This document shows, in pieces, positions 33,616 to 45,180 of a DNA stretch of 64,000 nt. Within the stretch, counting starts at the first letter, position 1; each line of letters opens with the position of its first letter. This DNA is from Stratiolaelaps scimitus (lineage: Eukaryota; Arthropoda; Arachnida; Mesostigmata; Laelapidae), in assembly GCA_019614645.1 (NCBI GenBank), contig JABWDB010000001.1:22375501-22439500 (forward strand). The letters run 5' to 3'. Both the position numbers and the translations under genes were made by a program. The notes under the pieces were generated by a model that was given only the letters and a program-made list of their open reading frames with translations, ran no database searches and had not been told where the DNA came from.

Positions 33616-36081
33616 CCTGCCACTGCAATCAAGTTTATTTGGTCGAAAACACAAGTTAATAAAGTAGAATAAAATAAATACTATGTTATATTTCGTGTTA
33701 GAGTACCACGAATATTACGTTGTAATTAAGATCAACTCTGAATATGCCTTAGGCAGACTAGATCTTCCCTCAGGTAGCCCCTTTTACTGGACTTACAAAA
33801 TTTATATTTAAAGCAAACAGCTGTATAGAATGTATTTCAGCCATGTTCTGTACGTCACCAATTCGATCCACATAAGGCAAGATCGAGATTTGAAGGAGAA
33901 AGAAGAGAAAAGGTCAAAAACAATGTTTGGCTGGGATTCGTGTAAGGTATAAGCCTCTATGTGCGTATAGGGTCATGCATCCTATTTGTCCACTTTCTCT
34001 TCGTTGTCCGTCGAATAAATCAATAAACAAACCCCTCTTACAACCAGATTGTTTATTCTCAACTTTAATTGTTTAGTCACTCCATACTCGTCGCGACTAA
34101 CCTGAATATCTTACTTAAATTATTTCGAGTTATGTTTTCGCTCCTCCGTGGACAATGTAGGCTTTCTTAGAAATGCACGAATGATAATATTGAAACGACA
34201 TCAACGCTCACAATCGTGATAAAATTTTCTACTTTGTCAGAACGATTGTCAGTAAAGAACAACAGATAGTAGATCAACTTTCTCTGATTTGACTACTTCA
34301 TTACGGCCGTAATATTAGTTTTCACACGTATTGTGCATGTGGACTGGTATTGTGAATTACACAGCGGTATTGGCACCACGTTTCCGAACAGCAAAAATTC
34401 GCGCTCTTTAGAGAACATCTGCTTCAAAGAAGAATCTGCATTCGAAGCGGACCACCGCATTACACAACAGACGGAGAAACGCTTTTCCCTGTTGTAGACC
34501 ACTCCTGAGCTGTTACAGGTCACTTTACACGTTGTCCTCACCTGTGATGCGTTAAGTTTCAGGTCGAAGCAAGTATCGCACAGTGAAGACGTCGTTCACA
34601 AAATCAAACAGCTCCAACACGTGAGTTTGTTTATTCATCGGAACGAATCAACATCGGGTTCCGTCGGTTAGCTGTATTCCACGGAACGGAGTAAATGTTG
34701 GCTGTGAGTTAGCCCTGAAAATTTACTTGGTGACGTTCACTAGTGCCATTGGCACTCCTTCTCTCCAAAGATGCGTGTCCATGTGATGTGATTTATAATT
34801 ACAAGACGGGTCGCCTCGGCAAGGTGTTCGAGCATATGTCAGAGCGCGAAGGGAATTTTTTCAAGGCCTAAACGAAAATTGCCCGCTAACCTCTAGCCTA
34901 AAGACAAAACATATCTGAGCATCTTTGGATAGTACCAATTATGACGAACATCTTGTTAGTGAACGGTCACGAAAATATAGGTTAAACGTAAGAGAGCTGA
35001 GGAGAAGATTGAACAAATATTACCGTCTAACTGGTAAAGTTACAGTGGTAAACCCGATATAACCTGTTTGAATGAAATGCCCTTCTGAAGTGCCATGAAA
35101 ATTTCTCCTCCTGGGGTCTCCGCCATCTTGATTAGGGAGGGATAATCGATATCTGAGGATACATCACGGTGTTGACATGCATTAGCATACCACCCGCCTC
35201 AAAAAAAGGTGGAGGGCTTAAAGTAATTTTTCTGCCGTTCATCTAAGAGCAAGATTGGTGGTTCAAGGTTATTCAACGAAGGTACTTTATTTAGGTCTAA
35301 TGCGAGGAAAATTATACTTGTGGTACGAGCTATAATCAAAACCAATATAAAATTGTTTCATGCGAAGAATGTGACTATATATATATATATATAATATATA
35401 TAGTATCGAATTAACTTATTTGTGACTATCTATTTGCAATTTGAAAAAAGAACTAGGATGTTACAAACATTACGACAACATTTTATTGTTTTCAGAGCGC
35501 CTTACCAACGCTGCTGCTGCTTACATTAATTATTATTAGTGTCAGTCTACGTCACCATGGATTACACCATGAACATAAACAAATAATACTTCTCAATTTA
35601 AAATCTACGTTTTAAGGATCAGTCTTTTTATATCCATCTTAATTTTGGCTGAAAGTAATGATGAAAACACAGCCAGAACCGCATTTCATATATTAAGATC
35701 TTCGATGAATGCTGTGATCCAGTTAAGGATAATGCTTGACCTGTTGCTCTCTTAGCTTCGTAAATAGAGTTAAAATTCGACAGCATGATTAAAATATATT
35801 AATCTGTTCGGTCAATGTATCCATCATCATTTGTTCAATAGATATTTGATAGTTCGAAACTTTTTTTTACATTTGAGGCTTTGATCGATTTTAGATAATC
35901 CTTGCTTCAATGAGATTTACAAAATTGTATGTACAGGATTGTTCTTTGTTGCGTTATTTGAGTCCAACGGCAAAATCTAGATTCATCTATAAATCTATGA
36001 GGCTAAACACGTGGAGATGCGTGCAATTTGTTGTTGTTGTTGAAACCGTGTGCACCTTCCGATGGTCGATTGGTCGTCATG
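33616..36081. other. Spacer between GNPNAT1 and FTSJ3
   Basis: This 2.5-kb AT-rich spacer must hold the FTSJ3 promoter and 5' UTR and the GNPNAT1 3' UTR. A minus-strand AATAAA lies at 35487-35482. A TA tract lies at about 35377-35402. No coding region was recognised. Confidence 0.5.
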
Positions 36082-36229
36082 TTACAATCTGATGACCATC
36101 GTATTCGCGTTTCCGGGTTCGCACTGAAAACCTGACGATTGATAAAACGGAATAAGGCCGTCCTTGCAATCGAGTGAAAGCTTATAGCAACCAACCCGGC
36201 GCGCAAGGTGAAGAATACTTTGCACAATG
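36082..36229 (-). CDS. GNPNAT1: GNPNAT1 exon 5 (terminal)
   Basis: It encodes IVQSILHLARRVGCYKLSLD, then CKDGLIPFYQSSGFQCEPGN and VIRL, with TAA at 36082-36084. CYKLSLDC and FYxxxGF are the family's C-terminal strands. Acceptor gctttcag. Confidence 0.92.
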
Positions 36230-38545
36230 CTGAAAGCAGTAATAATAAGTGCAATGGAAGGTAAAGTGTTAGTAAATATCAAATTGTGGCAGTTGATATA
36301 TATATATAGATATAAATCCGCGTTATCCAATAAAGGCGACAAATAACGCCCTATATGTTACCATTTTGAAATTGAACTCGATGAGAATTTATAAAGGGAT
36401 TCTCACATTTTTCCGAGATTCTTTCCACGGTAGGCTTGGTTGACAACGACATCTTCAAGACGACCACGCTGCAAGCAATGAAGAGCTCTACGTCAACGGT
36501 GTACTCATTTATGTGCGGATTAATATGAAGTGAGATATTATCTTGATCTCCCTCCTGTCTTTTGTTTGGTAGCAGCATCCACGAAGATTTTCGACCCATC
36601 GCTCCCGATTCGACCCACCTTACGTAATATGTGACTATGACAAAACATTCAGATCGCCCGCTCATTCGATTGTAATCCATCTAGCAAATACATCTGATGC
36701 TGTATTTCTATGTCTAAACGACATGTTCACATATTTTACAGAGTAAGCAGGTGAAATCGTTACCAAAGCGCAATTCCGGATGAATTTCAGTTCAACCGCG
36801 AGTGTAGAGGCAGCAATGATTTTCTTTGCTGCTGTATCCTCTATCACAGTGACGAAGTAATGACCCTTACAGGCTTTCATCGCATCGAAGCGCTCTGCAA
36901 ATGTTTAAAACATGCTTATCTATTGCTCACTAGACGACACTTTCTCAGGGTTGAGGGTTTTCAGGGTTCATGGTTGCCCTGGAGAGAAAGTCGAAAATGG
37001 CTGAAAATAATGAATACTGATTTGTTAATCATAACTTCTTGCATTATACAACTAAATAATAATAGTAATTATGATGTGTCAAATTGCTGAGATCCTCAGA
37101 GGGATCTTCTTTTCCTAAAACACACCTCGCACCTCCCTTACGCCTCAGTCATTGGCCACGCACGCAAATAGCCCATAATGTATTCTTATACGTTAATCGG
37201 ACGTATTGCGTAAGCGTTGTTATCAGTCACAAATATTGCACATGGTCGCCCTTAAGTTTACTGACGATAATATCAATGCTGTATGAGCACGTTTCGTGGC
37301 AGACGAATGTTTTCTCACCTGTGAACTGTTCTTCAGTGACATCTCCAACTGTTGTGAGCTGCGACAATAATTCCACGAATCCTGCCATAAAAAAGAAGAT
37401 ACATTTTTAGATGCAAAACATAATTTATAATCCAATACAGAACCTATAAGTGGTTGATGTATTATTTAAGCAGGCGTCATAAGCGAAATGGAAAGCAATT
37501 AATTATATTGCAAATAAGTTTCCACGCCACTAGCATGAACGATGTACGATGTACTTATATATGTGATAAGCTAATAGAACTCAATATGGAGTGTGAGAGA
37601 GAGATTTGGTGAGAACACTTGAATATTGTTTCTTGAGCTCTCTCATTATTTCTTACAATTGCATTGTACAGCTTTAGTTTCGTCAATAAACCGTCAATTT
37701 AATGAATGCATGAATGATAGAATGCAGCCAGTGTTACCACGACTAATAGAGTTTATCGAATAAAGTGCTGAATTGGGCCACTTTCACCATAAGCTCAATG
37801 GCCTCTTACAGCGATAGCTAGGCTGTTATTTCTGAATGTTTGTGACAATGAAAACGTCTTCTTTACAACCAGCAACCATTAACAATATGACAGCAGATAG
37901 AGTTACGTCACATTAACCGTCGACGAAAGGCGACTAGGGACGAAAAGAGGGATTGGGAGGCGGGCTGGGGTTAAACTGTAGAACTCTCTTGTTTCGGTGC
38001 ATCTTGCCAAAGCAAACCACAATCATTACGCATGACTTACACTTTGCTCTGTGACAACAAATAGCCGTCATTTCTATCTAGCTGTTACTAAACCTCTCAG
38101 TGAATCGTCTCAATAAATCGAGTCGAGTCAAATGTCGTCATTCGAAATACAAAGCTAATCATAGTAAATCGTAGTAATGAACAGAATTGTTTGTCTGATC
38201 TTATTCCTTAGCGGATTTTTGTATGGCTACTACGTGGAGCATGCGAAAACTATTGAGTGCAGCTATTGACATTAAATGGAGTGTCAATGTATAGGTAGAA
38301 CTCGTTTGTAAAACGGCAGAGTGAGTGTATCCCATATTAGTTAAATTGGTAGGTAGGATTATTTCCGTGCCTTGGGTACGGTATGGCAAATCATGGAAGT
38401 TATGTAGGTTTGCCAGGATCTTTCACTGCTCGTGTTGTTTACCATTGTGGAAGTCCTCTTTTCTGAGTGGTCGGATCTTTAGCCCCTCAGGCGGACAGAG
38501 TTCAAGTTCTGCTAAAAGCGATTCGTCGAACAAATTTTCCGCCAT
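36082..38545 (-). CDS. GNPNAT1: Glucosamine-6-phosphate N-acetyltransferase, complete, five exons
   Basis: A GNAT-fold enzyme that transfers acetyl from acetyl-CoA to glucosamine 6-phosphate, giving N-acetylglucosamine 6-phosphate. This is a step of the hexosamine route to UDP-GlcNAc, used for chitin, N-glycans and GPI anchors. On the minus strand the CDS joins 38545-38443, 37381-37319, 36894-36764, 36468-36407 and 36229-36082, giving 507 nt and 168 residues (human about 184). Landmarks: LFDESLLAELEL and GLKIRPL at the start; QLTTVGDVTEEQF; HYFVTVIEDTAAKKIIAAST (beta strands 2-4); KFIRNCALRGRLEDVVV; the acetyl-CoA loop QAYRGKNLGK (about 110-119); CYKLSLDC and PFYQSSGF. All phases close and no defect is seen. 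It is encoded upstream of FTSJ3 on the same strand, which is not known to be functionally meaningful. Confidence 0.93.
36407..36468 (-). CDS. GNPNAT1: GNPNAT1 exon 4 (62 nt, acetyl-CoA loop)
   Basis: It encodes RGRLEDVVVNQAYRGKNLGK, which is GNAT motif A with the QxxRGxxLG pyrophosphate-binding loop. Acceptor cttgcag, donor AT|GTGAGA, phase 2 out. It lies in a different frame from the longer open frame at the same place. Confidence 0.92.
36764..36894 (-). CDS. GNPNAT1: GNPNAT1 exon 3
   Basis: It encodes ERFDAMKACKGHYFVTVIED through STLAVELKFIRNCAL, the central beta-sheet strands of the GNAT fold. Acceptor ttgcag, donor TTG|GTAACG, phase 0 out. Confidence 0.92.
37319..37381 (-). CDS. GNPNAT1: GNPNAT1 exon 2 (63 nt)
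   Basis: It encodes FVELLSQLTTVGDVTEEQFT, the segment matching the L(S/G)QLTxxGxVxxExF block of the family. Acceptor tggcag, donor ACAG|GTGAG, phase 1 in and out. Too short for ORF-based detection. Confidence 0.9.
38443..38545 (-). CDS. GNPNAT1: GNPNAT1 exon with start codon
   Basis: Residues 1-34 plus one base: MAENLFDESLLAELEL, GLKIRPLRKEDFHN. The sequence cttgcag directly abuts the ATG, implying that a non-coding 5' exon is spliced right to the start codon. Donor ATG|GTAAAC, phase 1. Confidence 0.9.
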
Positions 38546-38708
38546 CTGCAAGAAAAGGCATATATTAGAATGTCTCGCATGTCATGTACACGGTTATTGA
38601 TAAACATGGAGCGAAAATAGAAAAAAATATCGCATATATCCAACCTTCCTTTTCAACTATCGACACGCGTCGGGCAACGGCGAGGGTTCTTCATTGAATT
38701 TACTAATA

Positions 38709-39242
38709 TTAATAGGACGATATCTTTAATTCGATCGCCCTTAAACATCTTTTTTTTTTGGAAATCTTAGAAGCATACTCATAGGCGAAGTACAAAATCC
38801 TGAATGTAATATATATGAGTATACCCCTCCCCCGCATTGTTTGGCTGCACGTCGCACGCCTTTGGTCGATCGTTTTCCACATACGATCTGCACCAGCTAA
38901 GTCAAAGTACGACGTCCACAAATCACTGGAGAAGAATCGAGAAGGTGTCCGATTCCATCGCAGCAAGTTGAAACCGGCAGCCGTTTTGCGAATATCAAAA
39001 CAATACAATCGGCATGTCTCCAACCGTTGCCGCATCTCTAGCAATGCTACACGCCACAGAAATCCGGCCGTCATAGTACGAATTATGTTATTCTGCGAAA
39101 TGGCCACAAACACGGACACGAGGACAGCTTGTACGACGATTATACTACGGTCAGGTTTATTTGGCTGTATTTTGCTGCAAAATTTCGACGCCTCCAAGAA
39201 CGACGCATACTGACATTTAAGAATTGGCACAGTTTTCAGCAC
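38709..39242 (-). CDS. Unassigned open frame, possible exon
   Basis: A 177-codon open minus-strand frame without a convincing start at its 5' end. An acceptor-like atgtcag sits near 39207, and an in-frame ATG follows (MTAGFLWRVALLEMRQRL). One weakly hydrophobic stretch, SIIVVQAVLVSVFVAI, is visible. I do not recognise the family. It could be an internal exon of a minus-strand gene that starts at the 40.8-kb ATG, or it could be chance. Codon usage looks plausible but was not tested. Confidence 0.25.
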   Translation of the reverse strand: MLKTVPILKCQYASFLEASKFCSKIQPNKPDRSIIVVQAVLVSVFVAISQNNIIRTMTAGFLWRVALLEMRQRLETCRLYCFDIRKTAAGFNLLRWNRTPSRFFSSDLWTSYFDLAGADRMWKTIDQRRATCSQTMRGRGILIYITFRILYFAYEYASKISKKKRCLRAIELKISSY

Positions 39243-39802
39243 TGTTCTTTATTTGCGTCATATTTAAAAAATACCTCTAAGGAAAATTACATGGTTGACA
39301 CCGTGCTCATCCAGTGTTCGAAAAGTTGTGTCGACTCTATATGAGATCCGTAGAAAATATCAACAAGTGATAACGCTGTTTGCACTCGATTAAATCACGT
39401 AACCTGTCAGCCAACAGGTGGCTTGGACGGCTCCGTAAGTCCCCGGCTGAAACGGCCAAAGATCGATCACTGGTTTACGCCCCGTCATGCGAGTTTATTA
39501 AATCGCATGTGAGCACGAGCAAGGCAGATCTTTAATATTCTGATCCAAACCTTTGTTAGGGTTCATGCGACCCGACCACTGCCCAGTGCGGCACACAGTT
39601 TGCCTGTCACCGATTCGTACGTTCGCTTGTTAAGCACTGTGATGTTCTACTCAACATGTGAATAGGATGAGACATGCTGCTTTACGCTGTGTCTGCAGCA
39701 TCTGCGATCCTGTGTTCGACTAGAGCAAATCAGCTGATTTCCGCCGCTAACGGAAGCCGCCACAGGCTTCCCTTAGCCGCCCTTTCGCTCTGCGCGACAG
39801 CT

Positions 39803-39803
39803 G

Positions 39804-39832
<29 letters not shown>
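39803..39832. repeat. (CT)n microsatellite
   Basis: About 15 CT units. Confidence 0.95.
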
Positions 39833-39835
<3 letters not shown>

Positions 39836-40630
39836 CTCTGCCTCTTCCTCCCGAAAGAGCTCTATTATACTACGTGGTGTGCAGCGGGAAACATAGCTGG
39901 CTACATTTCACGCTATCAAGTTATGCAGGCGGGTATCGGCGTATACATTACGTCTCGGCTTTTCAGAACTTGTATCTACCCTTGTGCCACACGCGAACAT
40001 AGAAACTTATGGCGGCTAGCGTTTTTATACTATACGTCTCGACAGCTTCGACCCTCATAAGATGTAGTCTTAGTGGTGAATCAAGGTGACGGCAATAATT
40101 TTTTCCTTGTCAGTTCTTTGTGCTTACCGTTTACTAGACGCGTATATTTCATATTCGGTTTTACTAACGTCAAGATATCACCTTGTAGGCAAGGAAATTA
40201 TTTCGGAAGTGATATGCTTGGCATTATAGGGGGCATATAGAGCACGTCACAGGAGGCGAGTGTAGTTGCATTACACTGTACGTGAAGAGCAACAACAGTG
40301 GTGGAATCTCGGCTACTTCAAAGCAGGAGTCCCTCTTTCAACAGTGAAATTCAATTTTCATTTGTATAGAATCAGATATTCCTCTATTGTTGGTTAATAA
40401 TTACTTTCTCTGCATCGTCTTTAGGAACGTACCACTTCTGTTATGACTCACCGACCGAAAAAAAAATATATATATATATATTCTATAACAAAATAGGTAC
40501 ACACTCCTCTGATTACGAGACGAGGAGTGGGCATGACTTGTGCTCTTTTATGAACTCGATATATAGTCCACCAATTGCGACTGAATTGAGCATTTCTAAT
40601 GACGTATTCCAGTTACAAGTACCAAGGTCG

Positions 40631-40837
40631 TCAACGTAACCATTTCAGTCGGTAGCGATCTAATTGGCCATTTCCGTTACTCGGTTTCCAGAATTTCTCC
40701 AGAAGTTCACCACGATCGTTCGAAGCTCCTCCTGTATCAAGGTTCGGATCAATGTGCTTACTTCGTAATGATTGGACGCGTTCAAGCAAACTACACGAGC
40801 CGGCGGATCCGTTTTCCTCCAACACTTCTGATGCCAT
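40631..40837 (-). CDS. Hypothetical small protein or first coding exon (68 codons)
   Basis: The start has a strong context (A at -3, G at +4: ATCATGG). The peptide begins MASEVLEENGSAGSCSLLER and ends DRYRLKWLR and a stop. It is hydrophilic, with no signal peptide or membrane helix. I do not recognise a family. A donor-like ATG|GTTACG close to the end would allow splicing onward. A GC-rich tract about 1 kb upstream (41.64-41.92 kb) could hold its promoter or 5' UTR. Confidence 0.35.
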   Translation of the reverse strand: MASEVLEENGSAGSCSLLERVQSLRSKHIDPNLDTGGASNDRGELLEKFWKPSNGNGQLDRYRLKWLR

Positions 40838-43800
40838 GATTCGATGGAAGCAATGATGCCTTATGTTATTTGAAATATTTTCTTACTAAGCCAACCTGTG
40901 GGGGCATAAGCAACGCTTGCTATATCTATGTATCGTGTCATTGTCAAGGTATCCATTTTCTTAGTAAGGTCAATCATTTGGCGTTACAGCAGTTTTAGCA
41001 TTATAATGTATATATTTTTGTTGCCATCATTGCGACACCTTATCTTTAATATTTTAATGTTTAATTTAATCTTTGATAACCACGGTCGACTGACACAGCT
41101 CTGACATAGCAGGAAGCCCTGTCGTCATAAGGGTAATAGATAATTTGAAACAAAATTATTTTGACCCATGAACACGATACGAACCAATTTAAGTATTATT
41201 ATTATTAATTCGATGTCTACTAGTTGCCGTAGCAATTACTACTACAATCTTCCTGTTTTATCATGACGACTATGGATAGCTGTGGCATGACAAGCCTTAT
41301 TTAGGGATGATTGCATTAAATCAAATGTGGCCGTATTGTAAAAAGTGCTCGTTTTACTAATGCAACGAACGACAAATTCGATACACACGGTACGACTATA
41401 CTCAATTGAATAATTTCATTTTGGTTAATGTCGATTTTTCACGTTCAGTCGAACACGATATTGCACTCACATAAATAGCTGAAAAAAGTTCTAAAAGCTC
41501 ACCTCTAGAAGAGTTTCACGGCACGGGTATCTTCTCGCTGTCACGATGAATAGAGCACAGTTAGGTAGATAGATACAGAGACGCAGGCCCACCTGACTAA
41601 CGGATGACGATAATAATAATAATAATAACACAGATATCCGCTGCACTAGCCGCGGCTGGACCGCTCGCCGCTGTTACCGTCCGATCTGCTGTTACGCGGG
41701 TCGACTCCGTGGCTCATCCAACGCCCGATTCACTTGCCACCGAAGTGTAAGAAGGTCGCACCACGCTGGCCGCCGCCTGGCCAGCTAACCTATTACATTG
41801 CTCCACTGGATCAGTGACCCATCGCCTCCATCGTCCGTCACTGGCCGGAGCCTTGCCCTCGCCTCACTCCCCTTCCAAATTTACGGCGATTCGACCATCT
41901 GTCTGGTGGAAAGGAGGACTAGACACCGAGAGAACGACGTTGACACAAGAGAGTAATAACGGTGCATTAAGAGTGAAAGAAAGATTGATAGAAAGAGAGA
42001 GAGAGTGAGAGGGAGAGAGAAGCAACAAAGATTCATATTTCCACCGAACTGGTTGGTTTGATGACGTCGAAGATTGAAAGACAAGGGTGCGTCGCTCAAG
42101 GTGGACCAGAATATCGGCCGACGGCAATATCCGCCGCTGACGAGGAAACGAACGGGCAAACGTTCGCTGGATTTGGATTTATAGCTCTGGATTAGGGCCC
42201 GCTCGACATCCATTGTGTATATCTGTCAGATATCAGCTAATCATGTCCATCTGACACAATATGATCAGTGGCAGTGGACTCAAGTGCAAGTGGTATACTT
42301 CGGTCCACAGCATTGAAATTGGGTGAATTTAAAGGAAGTTTTATGTAACACAATCGGGCAATGTTGTATACGACCAAGAAAAGTAACGGGTTAAATACAA
42401 TTATAATCGAAGTTAAGTGAGGTGAACATTTCTAGATGTTTATTTAATTTTTCCTAAAATTACCCACGAAAGCGTTTTTTTTTTGGGCTCAGGACTGCAT
42501 CAGTTTTCGTACAAGAAATCACCCAGGCTAGACCCTGCAGATTGCTGCCATCAGACAAAGTCCTCGCACAGGATCCACCAGCACAACTACAGAGATGGGC
42601 GACAACCTCCGACCGCGCGCATACGACCCAACCGAATAAATCTATCAACTTGGTCAGGATCAAGAGTTATATAGAGAAAAATGACGCCAATGACTTCTGC
42701 AAATGTATTCCCAACACCCCGCTGTGGGATTTGTGGCGGAACAATGAGATCTGTTCACCATTTTTGCTGTGCACCAGTTATCTGACCGTCGACGTTTGCC
42801 ACCTGTTCACTACACGAATTTGTTGAACCCTAATTCACTTGGACAGGTTCTTGTACTGATCATTCTCTATCTTATCATCTTCGCGATGCATTTATCATTG
42901 TAGAATACAAACGATTTTATTAGTTAATTAAAAACGTGGGCGACAATTATACCCGCTGAACGTGAAATACATCTAAGAACAACACCCTCCTTTATTCTAT
43001 TCTTTACCAATGCCCATCGTTCTGCTCTCAGATTTGAAATATCACACTTAAGCAAAATTAAACGAAGTTAATTTCGCCCAAATAATCGAGCATCGCTTAT
43101 GCTCTGACACGATCATAGATTAACTCACACGAACAGGCTGAAATTAGGCTCACAGTCATCATCGATATCCGACGTAGAATAAAACACTCACAGAAACCGC
43201 CGCGTGGAGTTCGACGCATTTCCAAAAAAAATATCCTCATGACGTGAAAATTCCTATTCAGTTCCTATGTAGTGTATCTACCCACCTGAGCTGGCGCCGT
43301 ACTTCTCCGTACTACCTGTTATTTTTTTTCTATAGTAATAAATAACTGAGCAGTTGTGCTGCTGAATATTTCACAGAAACAATACCCTGAACAGGATTCT
43401 AGCTCGAATCCATCAGGTGAATGGTCTTATTCGTATGGAATTGTGTCCGAAACCGAGGTCTGAAATAACGTAGTCTAAAAATTTCTGTTAATTTGGGCAA
43501 CATTTGGCTACGTTCATATTAGACATATGAATCCACCGTGACGTTTGGATGATTAATGCCATACAAATGCATCTAATGTCCTTCATTGTCGTATGGGCAT
43601 GTAACATAAACATAACGCTCGGCACGAGTCGGACAAGCCTCTTGCTGACGCTGTGTTTTGACCATAAACGTCGCCCCAATAGACACCCAACACACGTATA
43701 CGTGTATGTGGTTACTGGCGTGGGTTCATTTATGTAAGTTGCGCACTGCCTTATATTTATCTGCATTTGAGACAAACATGAAAATTCTACTGTGATAACG

Positions 43801-44929
43801 GTAGCTGAGACGGCTACCTTGTTTGGCATTGTTACATCATCACCATCATCATCACCATCTCCGTATACGAACTAATGCTGAACTCAATTACGGATGCGCA
43901 TTCGCCTGTTGATATTGAAAAATTGGAACAGTGACCCATGACACTTTTCATTACGCAGGAGATTATCGATTATATTGGGCCGCCTACCACGTTCCCGCCG
44001 TTTACTAAATCATACCGTCTCTTCGAAGTGCAATAGATACGCCTTCTCCAAGGGTCCTCCGCGATGTCAATTAAGGAGGAAGTCGAGAGTTTTCTTTTGG
44101 TTGTTCAGCTGCTCTGACATACAATTCAAAGAATCAAAATTCCAGTTGTAACTGTTTCTGCAGGGTAAAAATTTACTTCGCGCCAAATTCTGGCGATATT
44201 AATTCAGATCATGGTAAATAGATGGGAAATGCTAGTAAAGGGCGACGGCAGCTACGTAAAAGACACAAACAACGTTTTTGCGTAATACCTTTGAAATTTC
44301 CAGCGAGAACTTTTGGACTGATTTAATGAATTTGTTTCATTTAATTAATTATATTTTGTGCGTGTCAATGATTGAACTTGTGAACATGTGGCGTGTTGAA
44401 ACAGCTGCAGTTGGGGAGTGAGAAACATGACGGTCAACGAAGGTGGGTCTCTCTCTAACACGCTAGAATTAAATTCGCCTTTGCGTTTCTACTCTTTGTT
44501 GCTTCATAATTAATCCAGTTTTGTCGGACGTAACAGCAGTAAAGAAGCGCATACTAGTGTTGTCTATTTAGATTAAACTCATTCGTGAAACATCATCTAC
44601 TAGTATCTTGCTGTTGATTTACTATGTTTTCAATCGTTTCAGCGTTCCCTCAACTCTCTTTACTAAAGGTCGCCATGTCCCTAGTCGTGTTTGCTACACC
44701 TTAAAACACGTTCCTCGCTCTCCTGCGGCATGTAAAACTGCACTGCTGAGTTTCGAGAATTAGGAAATCCCCTGCGCGTTGCTCAAAATTGATTTCTGTG
44801 CTTGTTCCACAGCTCGGGCAGCTTTTTAGACTTCGAGATGTAGACGTTGACCAGTGATTTTGTCGAGTACGTTCGGGAGCATTCTGCGCATAAGCTCGCT
44901 ATCCTACACTTAGTGTACCTAAGCATGAA

Positions 44930-45180
44930 CGATGTAGGTTGGACACGGGAGCCTCACAAATGATCGCTCTGAAAATCAGATCCTGCCGGAGCCGACAAAG
45001 TAATCGTGCCTTCGGTGTTAGAGCTGCTCAGAGATGGGCCAGCTCTAGGGTCTTTCTCCAGCCATTCGCGCCATCAGGCAATTATCCAACCTCCAAGCCG
45101 CTGTCAAGAGGCACCTCCTCTTACAATCAGCAGCAACAGGAGTCGGCCATTTTCGCCTCATGTAACGTCATTATCGTGTC
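44930..45180 (+). pseudogene. Non-LTR retrotransposon ORF2 C-terminal relic
   Basis: SNRAFGVRAAQRWASS, then a frame change to QLSNLQAAVKRHLLL, matches the common ending of Jockey/CR1-type polyproteins: a (S/F)F(S/G)VRAAxxWNSLP block followed by SLxxFKxxVKxHLL. At least one frameshift separates the two parts. No reverse transcriptase core was found upstream, so this is a 5'-truncated fragment if the assignment is right. Confidence 0.4.

Larger units (their letters stand above)
38546..44930. other. Mostly intergenic DNA upstream of GNPNAT1
   Basis: Apart from the two unassigned frames, it holds a (CT)n tract at 39803-39832, TA repeats near 40470, an (AAT)n tract at 41609-41628, and a GC-rich tract at 41.64-41.92 kb that may be a promoter region. 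The open frame at 42542-42826 has no domain I can name. Confidence 0.4.
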
